Assembly (NCBI GenBank): GCA_008694505.1
Contig: VZDJ01007747.1
Location: forward strand, 43,916,388-43,980,387
Direction of reading: 5' to 3'
Source: Cyanoderma ruficeps
Taxonomy: Eukaryota > Chordata > Aves > Passeriformes > Timaliidae
Length of the DNA stretch: 64,000 nucleotides
The notes under the pieces: generated by a model
The model's input: only the letters and a program-made list of their open reading frames with translations
Database searches by the model: none
Told to the model about the DNA's origin: nothing
Position numbers and translations under genes: made by a program
In this document: in pieces, positions 12,241 through 24,120 of the stretch
Numbering within the stretch: the stretch's first letter is position 1
Layout of the letters: every line of letters starts with the position of its first letter

Positions 12241-12782
12241 TAGCTGGCAGTTTTAGGCGTGGCTCTGTCACCCCAGACCCAGGAATGCTGTAACATCTTT
12301 GATACATTAAACAGCATTTGGAAGAGTTTCCTGTTGTCCCAACATCCTTCATCAACGCTTCTTCTACACCTTCACAGCAGCTGCCCCAGCTCAGGGCTGT
12401 GCCACATCTGTGGCGTGTTTGGCAAAGCAGCAGAGTCACGAGGTTGTGGTCTTGGTGCTTTTCCCTACCACTGCTCAAGCTCAAATGTGCCATCAAGGTT
12501 TTCCAACTCTTCGGCTACTTCTGCAGAGTTTGGCAGTAACAGGACGCTGTGAGAGTGACTGTGCTGTGTCAGATGAAAAGTCCTCCCTGTCCAGCATCCT
12601 TTTTCAGACAGCAGTCCACTCTGGATGCCTGGGAAGAGCTTGGGAGCAGCTGTGCATGTCATCCTGCTTCCTCAGGGGGTTCGTCCACTCCGTGAGCTTG
12701 TGGTTTACCGCTGTGCTAAATGGCAGGTGGTGTTTTCACATTTAGCTGTCCCCAACATAGGACACTTTTCCCCATGGATCTC
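12241..12782. other. Unassigned sequence between LTR and CR1
   Basis: About 540 bp contain several overlapping short frames on both strands (up to 111 codons) but no recognisable domain. It could be single-copy DNA or decayed ERV interior. I see nothing that decides. Confidence 0.4.
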
Positions 12783-13220
12783 TTGACAATCACCACCTTT
12801 GGAAAGGACCTCCATGATCGTTGAGTCCAACTTTTGACAGAACACCACCTTGTCACCCAGACCAGAGCACTGAGTGCCACGTCCAGCCATTCCTTGAGCA
12901 CCTCCAGGGATGGGGACTACAGCACTCCCAGATCAGACCATTCCAGTGCCTGACCATCCTTTCAATGAAAAATTCTACATGCTGTTCAACCTGAACCTCT
13001 CCTGGTACAGATTGAGGCCTTTTTCTTTTTTCCTCTCACTGGCTGCCTGGAGAAGAGGCTGATCCTCACACAGCTACAGCCTTATTTCAGGGAGTTGTAG
13101 AGAGTGGTAAAACCTCCCCCAAGCTTCCTTTTCTCCAGGCTAAACAAACACAGCTCCCTCAGCTCCTCCTGGTGCTCCAGACCCTTCTCCATCTCTGTTG
13201 TCTTCTCTGGACATGCTCCA
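12783..13220 (-). mobile_element. CR1 LINE, 3' region, antisense
   Basis: Read on +, it contains the antisense CR1 blocks GTCACCCAGACCAGAGCACT, CACCTCCAGGGATGGGGACT, TTCCAGTGCCTGACCATCC and CTTTTCTCCAGGCTAAAC. It ends near TTCTCTGGACATGCTCCAG. It is about 440 bp, one of the longer CR1 pieces here. The 3' tail at the left edge is worn. Confidence 0.92.
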
Positions 13221-13327
13221 GTTGATGCCTTAAGTTTCAGCTTTCACGTTTTCAGATTCTGTGCTGCCCAGGGGTGCAGTTCTGAGCCTCATATTAAGTG
13301 TCAGTCAGCTGTCTTCAGAGAGTAGGG

Positions 13328-13945
13328 AGACAAATAAATCCTTTTCCTGCTGGAGACAGGACAAAGACCAAGGACAATGAGTACAAGGTTTCAGGCCCAA
13401 AAGCACAAACAATGTTGGGCTAAAGAGAGAAAACAAGAAGGCATGAACACACCAAGAGCACAGAAACTCTGTGAGAGAGACCATCAGGTGAGTTTTGGTG
13501 TCTCCACAGACACTACAAACCAACATAGAGACACAGGTTGTGACTGGGCAGGGTGAAAGCTGGTGTGGACTTCTCAAAGTTGGCTACGTTAAGCTAACAT
13601 GGCATAAATATGGATATTTCCACATCAGACTCCATTGCAGGGCACAAGACAGACCAGAGCATCGCCCTGATTTTCAGCCTTCTGATGATTGTTTACGTAT
13701 TTTCTACTGGAGTTTCTCACACATGTAACAAACAAAAGTAGATTTTTTTCATTTCTCTCTGTGATGGACTGCTGGTTTGACCACTGGGGTCAGAGGGGTG
13801 TTCCTCTCGTCCCCCAACTCTTGTTCACATTCCAAATCCTATTTAAACCCCAAATCATAATAAACTTCTCTTCTTTCGCTTCTCACTTCAGATGGTGAGT
13901 GTAGTTCTTTCGTGTCCCCTTGCGACACCAGAGGATGGAAAACAG
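13328..13945 (+). mobile_element. Possible ERV LTR (unconfirmed)
   Basis: The right part has an LTR-like core: TATTTAAACCCC at about 13840, an AATAAAC polyadenylation-type signal at about 13859 and a pyrimidine-rich stretch CTTCTCTTCTTTCGC. The left part starts with AAATAAATCC and a GACAGGACAAAGACCAAGGA run. I found no second copy in the window and no target-site duplication. Ends and identity are tentative. Confidence 0.35.
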
Positions 13946-15231
13946 GTTCCTAGATCATTAGTTATGATCATGAAAGTTCATTCTACAGCCCAGCTGTGTG
14001 CTGAAAGGAGCACTCACACATTCCACATCCCATGGTCCAGATCTGATGCCACCCGGTTTCCAGTGTCCCGTATATGCAGCCACTGTCCTCACCACCAGGA
14101 TGTTCCAGCCCAGCTCTGGAAACTGTCAGCATCCAGCAGAAATTCAATATCCATGGGGGTGGAGGGAAAGTATTTGTGACTAAACATGCTGTAAAATATA
14201 AAATAATTGTGAGGTTATGAGCTTAAAGGTTAGCACAGATATGAGAAAATTCCCACTAATGTCCCTGAATTCTCTTTTTTTTTTTTTTTGGCTGAAGTCC
14301 CTTTCCAAAGAATTCAGTTCTTTGTGGAAGTAAAGCTGTTGTGTCAGGTAACAGCAAGTGGCATATTTTAAACCCACTACATTGAACATGTTAAAGTCAT
14401 GGAATTTGTGTGAGGGTTAGAGTGAAAAGGTAACTTCCCTGGATATGTGCTTCCTGGGAAAAAATCTTCAGGATGTAAGGCAGTGAGCCATCTCCTAGAG
14501 CAGAGGAGAAACACAACGCTTGCAACTCTTAAAGCTCATCAGAGAGCAGGGCACCTGCACCAGGCAAGGCATTACACAAATGGACATGAGATGAGCTAAA
14601 AGGTCATTTTCCCCCTCCATTTTAAATATGGATCCAGAAGGAAACATGCAAACAACAAGGCCACCTCCTGCTACCAATTATTCAGAAAGGTAAGAGTCCA
14701 GACTGTGCCACAGAGAACCACTTAGACCTTCTCATCAAAATGTGGCTCTGGCAAAGTGAAAGCTTTGGGAGGTCAAATGCATTTCCACTCAGGGCAGTAT
14801 CACTTCCAGGAGCCTGGATGAAGGATTAACAAAGATGACTTGACATTTACCTGGATTCATGTGCAGCTAATAGGGCTGACAAAAGTGCTCCATGAATAAT
14901 GCATATTGGGTAATTCGCAGATGGAAAGATTCATCTTCTTCCATAAGCAGAAGGGATGGGGGAGGGTGGAACATCAGACAGAAAAGATTGGTCTTGAGAT
15001 CCATAATATCCTTATCAGTGGAAAGAGAGGTCAAGGTTTCCTGGTTTCCTGGTAAGTGCTTCCATTAAGGAAGTAATTTTAATTACATAGAAGGTCACAG
15101 CCCCATCTTTGTTTTGAGAGGTTTTTTTGGGAGGGGAGGGGGAGGTGGGATTCAGAGTAATTAGCAAAATGCGTTCATTGCAGCTGATTTCTTTGGGGGT
15201 GGTACATGGAGAAGCTGAGCACTGTGTCACA
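13946..15231. other. Single-copy sequence, no gene seen
   Basis: There is a T-run at about 14274-14289. GGTTTCCT is doubled at 15038-15053. No gene or transposon is recognised. Confidence 0.5.
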
Positions 15232-15546
15232 GAGGCACAGAATAGCTGAGCTCAGAAGGGACTTCTGGAGATTGTCTGCTCCAAAACACATGACCACAGA
15301 AACATCAGCTACAGCAAGGTCTCCAGGCAAGCATCCAGGAAAGTTGGGTTTGAAAATCTCTAAGGACGAAAACTCCAAAGTTCAACCATCCTGATAGGAA
15401 AAATGTTGGATTTTTTTTACCTTGTATTTAAATTGTTTCTTGTATTTCCATTTACGACCATCGTCTTTTGTCCTGTTACTGGACACCACCTGGTCCATCT
15501 CCTTTACTCAGTGTATTTTATACACCTTGAAAAGATCCCTCACAAA
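15232..15546 (-). mobile_element. CR1 LINE, older subtype, antisense
   Basis: Read on +, it shows CACAGAATAGCTGAGCTCAG, AAGGGACTTCTGGAGATTGT, GAAAATCTCTAAGGACGAAA and TTTTATACACCTTGAAAAGA. These follow the antisense layout of a CR1 subtype distinct from the GCCCAGAGAAGCTG group. Divergence is high, so it is likely an old insertion. Confidence 0.85.
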
Positions 15547-15548
15547 GA

Positions 15549-15586
15549 TAAATCAAATCAAATCAAATCAAATCAGATTAAATCAG
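15549..15586. repeat. (AAATC)n microsatellite
   Basis: About seven units of AAATC, one altered to AGATT, lie directly after the CR1 fragment. Confidence 0.92.
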
Positions 15587-16373
15587 TCCCAACTCTCAAC
15601 CTTTCTTCACTGAGAGATACTCCAGTCCTTGTTCACCTTTGAGGCCCCTGAGCCAATGTTACTGTGACCCATTGTGGCAGTATTTTGACCTTGGATGAGG
15701 TGATTCCTTGTGTTCCCAGGGAAAGGCGAATCTTTGGGGGAACATTTTTGTGTCCCAGACCACAGCTGACAGGAACAACCATTCACCCTGCCCTGCAGTA
15801 CACTCAAGGGGTGACATGGTGACAACCTGTCACTGTACATCTGGTGCTCTTCAAAATCCAACTTGTGAGATCTCCTGTAAGAGAAGCTTACAGAAAAGAT
15901 GTCTTGCCTGGAGTCAGGATTAATGAGGTTGAATCCTACTGGTGGCCACAGAAATTATTCAGTTTGGAAAGCGCTGCTGTGGGGGTTTGTTCATTACTGT
16001 GATAGGACCACAAATCAAACACAACTTTCCCAAGGATCTGCCTGGATAATTCAGTAATATCCCCTTGAAGACCACAGTGCCCTTTAAATTCAAAAATCTG
16101 GGTTTTGCACAGACTAGAACAATTACATTTCTAATTAGGACAACTCAAAGCAATTTAGTAAAGCAGAGGAAGAAAAAAAAGACACTTTGTCCTTGCTTCT
16201 CCTTTTGATTTCAATCAGCTCAGTGGTTTTCTGTGTTTAGAAAAAGTCTAAATGGCTGCTTTGCTCTCTCCAGCAGTCTCCCAGTCTTGACCTGTGATAT
16301 TCCAGGTCCTTGCTAGCCTCTCTGCCTGTGTCTTCCTGTGCCTGCCCTATCCTTCAGTCTTGAGGCCTCCTTG
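15587..16373. other. Single-copy sequence, no gene seen
   Basis: No recognised repeat or gene. Frames are at most 84 codons. Confidence 0.5.
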
Positions 16374-16566
16374 AGGAAGGAGAACAATTAAGCCTGGAAC
16401 AGGCTCCCCAGGGCAATGGTTGCAGCATCAAGCCAGTCACAGTCCAAGATGCTTCCTGGCACAGGGTGGGACTCTTGGGGTGTCCTGTACAGGGCCGGGA
16501 GTTGGACTCGGTGATCCAGATGCGTCTTTTCCTACTCAGAATATTTCTATGTTTTTATGATTCTGA
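16374..16566 (+). mobile_element. CR1 LINE, 3' end, GGGCCGGGAGTTGG subtype
   Basis: It contains CTGGAACAGGCTCCCCAGGG, ACAGGGTGGGACT, GGGCCGGGAGTTGGACTCGG and the tail TTTTTATGATTCTGAG. It is the same subtype as 6662-6934 and 47758-47884. Confidence 0.88.
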
Positions 16567-17166
16567 GTTGCAAAGGAACAACTCACTGTCCCTCTGCAGG
16601 TTTCCATCTGTCCCAGTCACTTTCCAAAGGCATGTGGTATATGACACATCTTTAAAAAGCAAGATATCCTTTGCCATAATTGATGAACTGAGAAGGCTCT
16701 GTCCTGTTGATGCAAGAGAGCAGAAGGAGGTTCCCCTGGCCATAAAAATTCTTTCCCCACAGTTAAAAGTTAATCTGTACTTCAATGCAGTGTCCTTAAA
16801 TCAAGGACATCCACTTCTTCATTCCCCTCTAAATTAGATCTGGACTTTAGTCCGAAGTTGCATTTAAATGAAGGGCAAAATTCCTCCTGCCTTCGACAGA
16901 AGAAAAATTTCCTCGCTTGAGTTGAATTTTACCCAGTCAAGAGTTCACACTTGTCTTGGTAAATAGGAAAAGACATCCCCAAGCTGGTGAGAGGGATTCT
17001 GACCAAACTCCCTGAGGCTGCACAGAAGGGTGCAGTCTTCAGGGACACAAAGCCAGGACATCTGCCTTCAACTCTGGAGTCTGCAGGGATAGGGCTCGAC
17101 CATGCCTTGACTTCAGTGGCACAACGTGCACACAGCTCCCAACATCATGGTTGTCCTCTGCCACCA
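16567..17166. other. Single-copy sequence, no gene seen
   Basis: About 600 bp up to the LTR. A 123-codon + frame starts inside the preceding CR1 and runs to 16837. It has no recognisable domain and is probably chance. Confidence 0.45.
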
Positions 17167-17909
17167 TGTCTTGGTTTGGGAAGACAGGTGTCTGCCAGGA
17201 AAAGCCAGAGCTTCCCTTGGAATGGAGAATGTAAACACCCTTCCCTTGCAAATTATTATAAATTTGCAATTAAAGGCTTTCGGGCAAAGATTTGGGAATA
17301 AGAATAACAGCTCTTTACTAGGAATATTAAAATAAAAATGTAGGAGTACAAAGAAAAAGCAAATAAACAAGCAAAAATCCTAGAAACCCTGACAGAGTCA
17401 GAAATAGGACCTGACACCCCGTTGGTCAGGGTGTTGGGAGCAGTCCAATCAAGTCCTCCTGGAGCGACAGATGCGGTTCTGTTGGAGCAGAGATGATCCT
17501 GTAGAAGGGTGCAGTTTTCCTCTGAAGGTCCAGTGGTGGTGAGATGGGTCTGGTCTTCCTCTGGGAATCCAGTGCAAACAGGCTGTCCTGCTGTTTCTGA
17601 CTCCCAGGTTTTATCCAGGTAGGAATGCTGCCCTCCTCCCCTTGGGTGGAGCATCTCCCAATGGGATGATGTAATTGTCTCAGCCATGCAGTGAGCCTGG
17701 ATGGCCCATGAGCAGCAGATATCCCCTGGAGGGAGGATGGGTGGTGGAAGAGATGAAGGACACTGCCCCACCTGGTTTGAACAGCTGCCCATTAACAGAA
17801 GGTACTCACCCTCTCCCCCTGGAGTTACAAGAGATAAAGAAAACATCTCCCCAACTGGTTTCAACAGATGGAATAGAATAAACATTTTTTGGTTACATAG
17901 CCCAAGACA
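17167..17909 (-). mobile_element. ERV solo LTR, family A copy 1 (5-bp duplication)
   Basis: A complete LTR of 743 bp in reverse orientation. On + it begins TGTCTTGGTTTGGGAAGAC and ends ATAGCCCAAGACA, forming the TG...CA inverted ends. It is flanked by CACCA (17162-17166) and CATCA (17910-17914), a 5-bp target-site duplication with one change. A 5-bp duplication fits ERVL-like or ERV1-like elements. No internal gag-pol-env lies next to it, so it is a solo LTR left by recombination. On the - strand a frame of 220 codons (17918 down to 17256) stays open across most of the LTR. See 33988, 44891 and 59497 for sisters. Confidence 0.9.
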
Positions 17910-20737
17910 CATCACCATGGAACCTCAAAAAGCAGTGACATCACTGCCAAGAACGAAGTTTCAGAGCTCCCTAAAGGGGTCCAGCTCAGCCAGGCCTGTG
18001 CACACAGACTGGTCATGAGCAGGTGACACCAGTGTCACTGAGAAAGGGAGAAAGCCCCATGGAACAGGTAACACTGACAATCCATGTGCTTCACAAAATC
18101 CTCTGTATTGTGAGGCTTCTAAAGCAAGACATTCAATGAGAGGCTGAGCTCCTTTACATGATGATTTGCAGCACTTCAGTCAGCTGAAGTTTGGGCTGTT
18201 TGTATATTCACAAACTGTGTGAGACTGTGTCAGACTGTATGTGTGACAGGCACCGGCAGCCACATCTCCTCCGGGACATTATTTGTGGAATATCAGCTAT
18301 TTAGTGCCATCTTGTTCACTCAGTGGGCAAGCCAGGAATAACAAACCCAAAACAAGCCCTGTGGAACAACCCTAAAACAAGCCTTTCCTCTCCTGGAGGA
18401 TCTGACACCTCACTTATCTCACCAGACATGAGCCTGGAGAAATCACAGCCTGGATGTCCTGTGGCGACTGATCCTTGCTCTCCGTTGGGTGTACAGTATC
18501 CCAGGTGAGGTTTCCATGCTGTTCTGATACTGCATCCAAGGCAAGGATTATTGTTTTTCTGTAAATTGTGGCTGATCCTTCACAAGAGGTAATTTCCAGT
18601 TTGGGACTTGGTTGCTTCCAAGTACATTGGAATGAATGGAAAGGGACCTGAGATTCAGCTACCAGAGTGGAATGGCAGTGATGTGGGAGAGAAAAGAATC
18701 AATTTGAATCAATTTATTTCAAACTGAAATAAATGGGACCACAGGAACCTGTTTTCTTCATGCCAAGTGAAAAAAACCCAAAACCTGTTGGTGAATAAAA
18801 AATTTAAATATTTCTAATTCAGAGCACTAGGGAGAAAAATAAATAAGAAATAAAGAGCCATACTCCCTAACTGGAGAAACAGAGATGTTTTGTTGCCCCA
18901 GCTGCCAAAACACTGACTTTGGGTAGAAGGGGTACAGATTTCACATCTGATTTTGCTTTGCTTTGTAAAAAACCCCCATATCTCCACATCCTTTAATCCT
19001 TTTGTTGTTGGCTATAAGGGGTATAATTATTTCTGCTATTGGTTTTCCAGTTTGCTTGTCCATTCTGGGTGTAGCTCTTTGGAGACAGGAGTCTTACATC
19101 CTGTGTGTGAGTGCCCCCACCACGTGCTTGGGTTCAGGGAATATTGAACACAGAATGTGACCCCTCTGCCAAAAGGGTTTGAGGGACAAAACACCACTAC
19201 AGACCTCAGCTGTGGCTGCAATCTCTGAAACAAGCAGCTCATCCATGTAAAGCAAAGACTCCAGGCTCCAGGGAATAATGACATGGAGGCAGAGACGAGT
19301 CTAAGCTGAGCTCACTAAATCTCTGCTTCATTTCACTAAGGTGGGGAAGAAGAATGAGTTTTAGCAGCCAGGACAATTAATAATCAAGCCTCATGTCAGG
19401 TGAAAGTGTAATTAGCAATGCCAGATGGAAGTGCATCGACAGGAGGCCTGGAATGCTCCCTCTCCCTTGGAATGTGCCACACTGCAGCCACACAAGGTGC
19501 TGCTCCAGGAAAGCAGGGGGTGAAATCTCCTCAAGCAGAAGATGGAATTTGATTTAAGTTTATACCCACTGGCTGGCACCACAAGCCCTGGGCAAATGGT
19601 TAACATGACCTGCTGTGATTATTTTGCCCATCTCCCCTTTGTTTTCTATTTATGCTACAGCTACTTAGTGAGTTGCCTGAAATCCTGGATAGTTTTGGGG
19701 AAACTTTTGTGATGCTTTCTGTTGGTAAATTAGCTTCTCACCTTTCTATTTCTTATCTAGTCCTTAAGGTTCTTCCATGGAGGAAACATCCAAGTTATTT
19801 TTAAAGTAATTTTGTTTTATTTTGGAGGCAACCCTTTAGTAAACAGGCTACCTCACTGCAGACTGCTCACTTCCATGCTGAGGAGGAGGAACTCCTCCAA
19901 TAATAATTAAAGTAAAATGCTTCCCTTGAAGCACCCCCAGGAGGCTCCCTTTGTCTGGGAAAGGTGTCGGAATATTCCCACCTAATCACCACGACACAGA
20001 AATACAGCTTTTTAAAGGGGGAAATAAATTTTCCCTTAGCATTTACAATACTAACAATGCACTTTGCTGGAGCTAATTGGTTAGATAAGGTCATACATCC
20101 AGTGCTGATGATCAGTCTGAAAGAGAGAGGGGAAAAGGCAATAGTGGGGCTCAGTGATAACTGTAAATAAAGAGAAATTTATTAATAAAAAGGTAAAAAG
20201 AAAGTTGTTAGATGGTTCTTTCTCCTCAGTTCAGTTCCACAGCAGTACAAAACCCCAACAGTGTTGCTCCCTCAGGTTGAAGTTCTGTTTGCCATCCCTT
20301 GTGACATGAACAGGGCTTTTTGCTGTCAGCAATATCTGCTGGGATCTGTGGCACAGGCAAATCCTCGGCACTCACCTGGAATTCTGGTCTCTTTTCCCTC
20401 TCCTGCACCCCCTCCATTACTTTCTTTTGTGAGTCACAGTCGTGGCAGCAGTTCTGCCCCTGAGATCACATTAGGGACTCGCAGAGAAATTCATCTGCTG
20501 GAAAACTGCATTGTCAACCAAACTTAATTTTCCTTTAGTGAAAAGTATTTCCTTCCTGTAGGGAATTCACAATGTCTGCTTTAAAAACTCCAAACAAACC
20601 CCCAAACTGAAATATTTTCATCTTCAAACTTTCATTTATGATCTGAGAAAATCTATAGGGGTGGAGTTCTTTTGCTTAAGAAAAAATCCATTATCCTACT
20701 CAATGAGAGTTTATGAAGGAAAATATATATAGATTAG
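17910..20737. other. Single-copy sequence, no gene seen
   Basis: About 2.8 kb with no recognised transposon and only short frames (up to 105 codons, the longest partly inside the LTR). Contains the hairpin at 18712-18734. Confidence 0.5.
18712..18734. repeat. Perfect inverted repeat, 10-bp arms
   Basis: ATTTATTTCA and its exact complement TGAAATAAAT are separated by AAC. Just left of it, AATCAATTTG is followed by another AATCAATTT. No known element is recognised. Confidence 0.9.
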
Positions 20738-20941
20738 ATGCTGGGAAGAAATTTTCCCTTGTGAAGGTGGTGAGGCCCTGGCACAGGGTGCCCAGAGAAG
20801 CTGTGGCTGCCCCTGGATCCCTGGAAGTGTCCAAGGCCAGGTTGGATGGGGCCTGGAGCAACCTTGGGATAGTGGGAGGTGTCCCTGTGGTGGAATAATC
20901 TTTAAGGTCTCTTCCAATTCAAACCATTCTGCGATTCTAAA
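20738..20941 (+). mobile_element. CR1 LINE, 3' end
   Basis: It runs from GATGCTGGGAAGAAATTTTC through GTGCCCAGAGAAGCTGTGG and GGATGGGGCCTGGAGCAACC to the tail CCATTCTGCGATTCTA. The 5' truncation is at about 20738. Confidence 0.93.
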
Positions 20942-22003
20942 CACAGAGGGTAGCTGAACAAACTTGACCCATTTCTTCTCTGCAACATCCTCATCTCCTG
21001 AGAATTTCAGTTATGTCCCATTTGTTCCTGCAGTCAGCCCACAGTGCTTCTTTCTTTCCCTCTGTTTCTTTTTTTCTTTTTCTTCATCCCATCTCTCCCC
21101 TATTCCAAGGTCAGCGTAAAAAAATCCAGCTCTGGGAAAGCATGGAGAAATCTGGCATTCACTGTTTTTGTAACCCCAAACAGAAATCATATTAAAACCT
21201 GAAGTTCAGTGAGTCCATGGATGTATGCACGGATAGATGTGATTTATCGGATGTGTCAGGGGTTCATTTCATCTTTAAATAGGAAAACCATGAGGTGTGA
21301 CTTGATGACTTATTAAAAAAATGTCACACTACCTAGGAAGAGTGATGCACTAAAATACTTACACATGCACTTCCTGAGAGGGGCTTGTCAGATATCCCAG
21401 CATGCCATTTAATGGGAAAGAAGAATTATTCACGGATTGTTAGTTTTGCTTTTTACAAACAATGAGTCCAGTAAATTTTGTCATATCACTGGCTCGTGTT
21501 TGCAAGCTTCAATCACTCCTTTAAAACAGCCCAGCCCTCCCAGGGCACATGGAGTGGAAAGGCATCATTTAATGGGCTTGTAGCTAATTAAAATGTGTGA
21601 CATTCAGAAGGCGGCTGGAACGTGGCATGAAAAAGTAATTACAGGACAATACATCGTGTCACAGACAAGTGTCTAAATGTGAGAGTGGCAAATACCATGG
21701 AGGAAAATCCAGCTCGAACCAGGCCCTTCCAAGCACTTGGGACTCTGAATGTTTCATCCAGAAGTGGTGGATATGTTTTCACTATGGATAAGTTTCAAGA
21801 TCTCTTCTGCAATTTTCCAAGGTTCTGCTTTTGATGTGGATTGAGCTCTGTCCTCACAGGTGGGACAGTGTGACAAACAGTGTTTGATTCCCAGGGGCAG
21901 AGTTTCGTGCATGGAACAACAAAGATTTGGGGTTTTTTTGCCTGGTGTTGTGTATTTCAGTCTGCTTGGTCTCCTTCAGTGCACCTGCTAAGGAAATGAA
22001 CAT
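20942..22003. other. Single-copy sequence, possible conserved non-coding part
   Basis: No gene is seen. The stretch 21540-21680 is repeat-free and carries GTAGCTAATTAAAATG and AAAGTAATTACAGG homeodomain-type words. Conservation cannot be judged from one genome. Confidence 0.4.
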
Positions 22004-22386
22004 ATTCCACTGTCCCAGGTTGCTCCAAGCCCCATCCAACCTGGCCTTGGACATTTCCAGCGATCCAGGAGCAGCCACAGCTTCTCTGGGCACCCTGTGC
22101 CAGGGCCTCACCACACCCACAGGGAAAAAAAAATCATCCTAATATAACATCTAAATCTTTCTCTTTCAGTTTAAAAGTGTTCCCCTGGGTCATATAACCC
22201 CATTCTCTTTCCAAATGTCCCTTTCCAGGTCTCCTGTACCCTTTAGGTGCTGAAGGTGCTGGAAGCTCTCCCTGGAGTCTTCCATTCTCCAGGCTGAACA
22301 ATCCCAATTCTCGCAGCCTTTCCTTACAGGAGACATGCTCCATCCCTCTGGTCATCTTCATGATCCGTAGAAGAGCAGTTTCAAAC
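22004..22386 (-). mobile_element. CR1 LINE, 3' region, antisense
   Basis: Read on +, it shows GGTTGCTCCAAGCCCCATCC, CAGCCACAGCTTCTCTGGGC, TCTCCAGGCTGAACAATCCC and CTCTGGTCATCTTCATGATC. The final tail, which would sit at the left end, is missing. An A-run lies near 22124-22132. Confidence 0.92.
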
Positions 22387-22483
22387 AGCAGCCTGAGTTT
22401 CAGAGGGCAATTCACCAAAAAAAAAAAAAAAATCAGCCTGAATCAAAAAGGCTTCAGAAAAAAAATTGGAAATGATGATTGGA

Positions 22484-22609
22484 TGGGTCAGTTTGGATGG
22501 TGTTTGCACAACCTGCACTAGTGGAAGGTGTTCCTGCCCAGGGCATGGGGTTGGAACTAGAACATTTTTAAGGTCCCTTCCAACCCAAACCATTCTTTGA
22601 TTCTATGAC
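22484..22609 (+). mobile_element. CR1 LINE, short 3' end
   Basis: It contains AGTGGAAGGTGTTCCTGCCC, GGTCCCTTCCAACCCAAACC and the tail CATTCTTTGATTCTATGAC. It lies about 100 bp from an antisense CR1 (22004-22386), with 5' ends facing each other. Confidence 0.9.
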
Positions 22610-23884
22610 TGAGGTGTCCAAATAGATGATGAAAGGAAATATTGCTGTATGGGCTGATAAAGTTAAATATTTTTGTGTCCTAGCCTTCTCCCCCTCTGCT
22701 TTTCAAGCTACTTCTATTTATTGCAGATAATTAATTCTTTTTCTTTCTTAGCTGTGAGCGTTGGCTCACACTACTGTAAAGATTAAAGGCTTTTTTTTCC
22801 ATTCAAAATCATGTTAGAATTAACCCCAGATTCTTAACTTAGCAGTCAAAATGGACTCCATGCTGAACTCAGCAATTCTTTTTGAAAAAGGGAATTAAGA
22901 ATATCTATCTGTCTGCTTTTCAAGGAGACTGATGTTAGAAAAGAGAAAAAAAGGGGATAAAGAAAGAAAACAAAATGAACCAGTACTGTTAGATTTATTG
23001 CTTTTATTATAATTTCTTTGGCTTATGTAAATTTAACTGAAATTTTTCAGACCATTAATCCATAATACCAACTATAGCCCTCTTTGTTCTTAATTAAAAA
23101 TGGATGGATTTATAGAAGAGGGGTGAGATTTTCAGAAGTACTCAATGCTGGCCCGACTCTGCTTTGGTGAAGTCAGTGATGAAAATTCCCTCAGAATCTA
23201 TTAAGAACAGAGTAGAGCTGAAACCTCTTCCAGAGTGAAGTGTGGTGAGGGATCATTTCTGAGAGCATTGCCAGGGCTTCAGCATTGTGGTTTCCATGAA
23301 GTTCAGTTTCTTTTTTGTTTGTTTTTTTGTTTGTTTTTGTTTTGTTTTGCTTTGGTTTGGGTTTTTTTGGGTTTTTTGTTTGTTTGTTTGCCTTTTTGTT
23401 TTGTTTTTGGGGGATTTTATTGGTTTTTTGTGGGGTTTTTTGCTGTTGTTTTTTGCTGTTGTTTTTTGGTTTTTGGTTTGGTTTTTTGTGTCTTAAAACT
23501 GGCTTGAGCTGTTTAAAATCTACATCCCAAATAGGTTTTGTGGACTCTAAAGGAGTCTCTTGAGCTCTTGTGGTTGGGTTCAGAAATTTGGAGCGGCTCA
23601 CAGAAAAGCGCATTAAAAGCACACATAAGGGACCTGGGAGACACCACAAGTAGCAGTGTTTGAAATGAGACAAATAAGTGTGGCAGGAATGGACTTAGAA
23701 AGTCTCAATGTGTTTATTACTTGCAACTGACACAAGTCCCTAAGGTCAGTAGTAGTTTTAACACTTCTATCCTCTGGAAATCCAAAAGGAAAACCAGAAA
23801 GCACAGAAGAACCAAACACAACTGATGAGACTTGGTGTAGAGCTGGGAGAGAGGAACCACCCTGCAGCATCAGGAAAGAGAGTT
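22610..23884. other. Single-copy sequence with a large T/G-rich tract
   Basis: No gene is recognised. Frames of 160 codons (-, 23673-23191) and 82-90 codons (+) arise from the low-complexity block listed next. They read as lysine/asparagine or phenylalanine-rich nonsense. Confidence 0.5.
23306..23490. repeat. Degenerate (GTTTT)n low-complexity tract
   Basis: About 185 bp of T and G with varying period (GTTT, GTTTTT, GGTTTTTT) and two near-identical TGCTGTTGTTTTT units. G-tracts alternate with T-tracts on one strand. Confidence 0.9.
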
Positions 23885-24120
23885 CATGGAATCACAGAAT
23901 GGTTTGGGTGGGAAGAGACCTTAAAGTCCATCCCATTCCACCCCCTGCCATGGCCAGGGACACCTTCCACTGTCCCAGGCTGCTCCAAGCCCCATCCAAC
24001 CTGGCCTTGGACACTTCCAGGGATCCAGGGGCAGCCACAGCTTCTCTGGGCACCCTGTGCCAGGGCCTCCCCACCCTCACGAGGAACAATTCCTTCCTAA
24101 CACCTACTCTAAATCTAAAC
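23885..24120 (-). mobile_element. CR1 LINE, 3' end, antisense, well preserved
   Basis: Read on +, it starts CATGGAATCACAGAATGGTT and continues through CCACCCCCTGCCATGGCCAG, CTGTCCCAGGCTGCTCCAAG and CAGCCACAGCTTCTCTGGGC to CCCACCCTCACGAGGAAC. Reading quality is good, so it is a relatively young copy. Two frames (91 codons -, 130 codons +) run through it by chance. Confidence 0.94.

Noticed and set aside
15549..15586. Short direct repeats resembling a CRISPR array
   Set aside because: They are contiguous AAATC units without spacers, in a bird-like genome; a plain microsatellite.
23191..23673. 160-codon lysine- and asparagine-rich frame on the - strand
   Set aside because: It is the translation of the T/G-rich low-complexity tract and has no protein-like composition.
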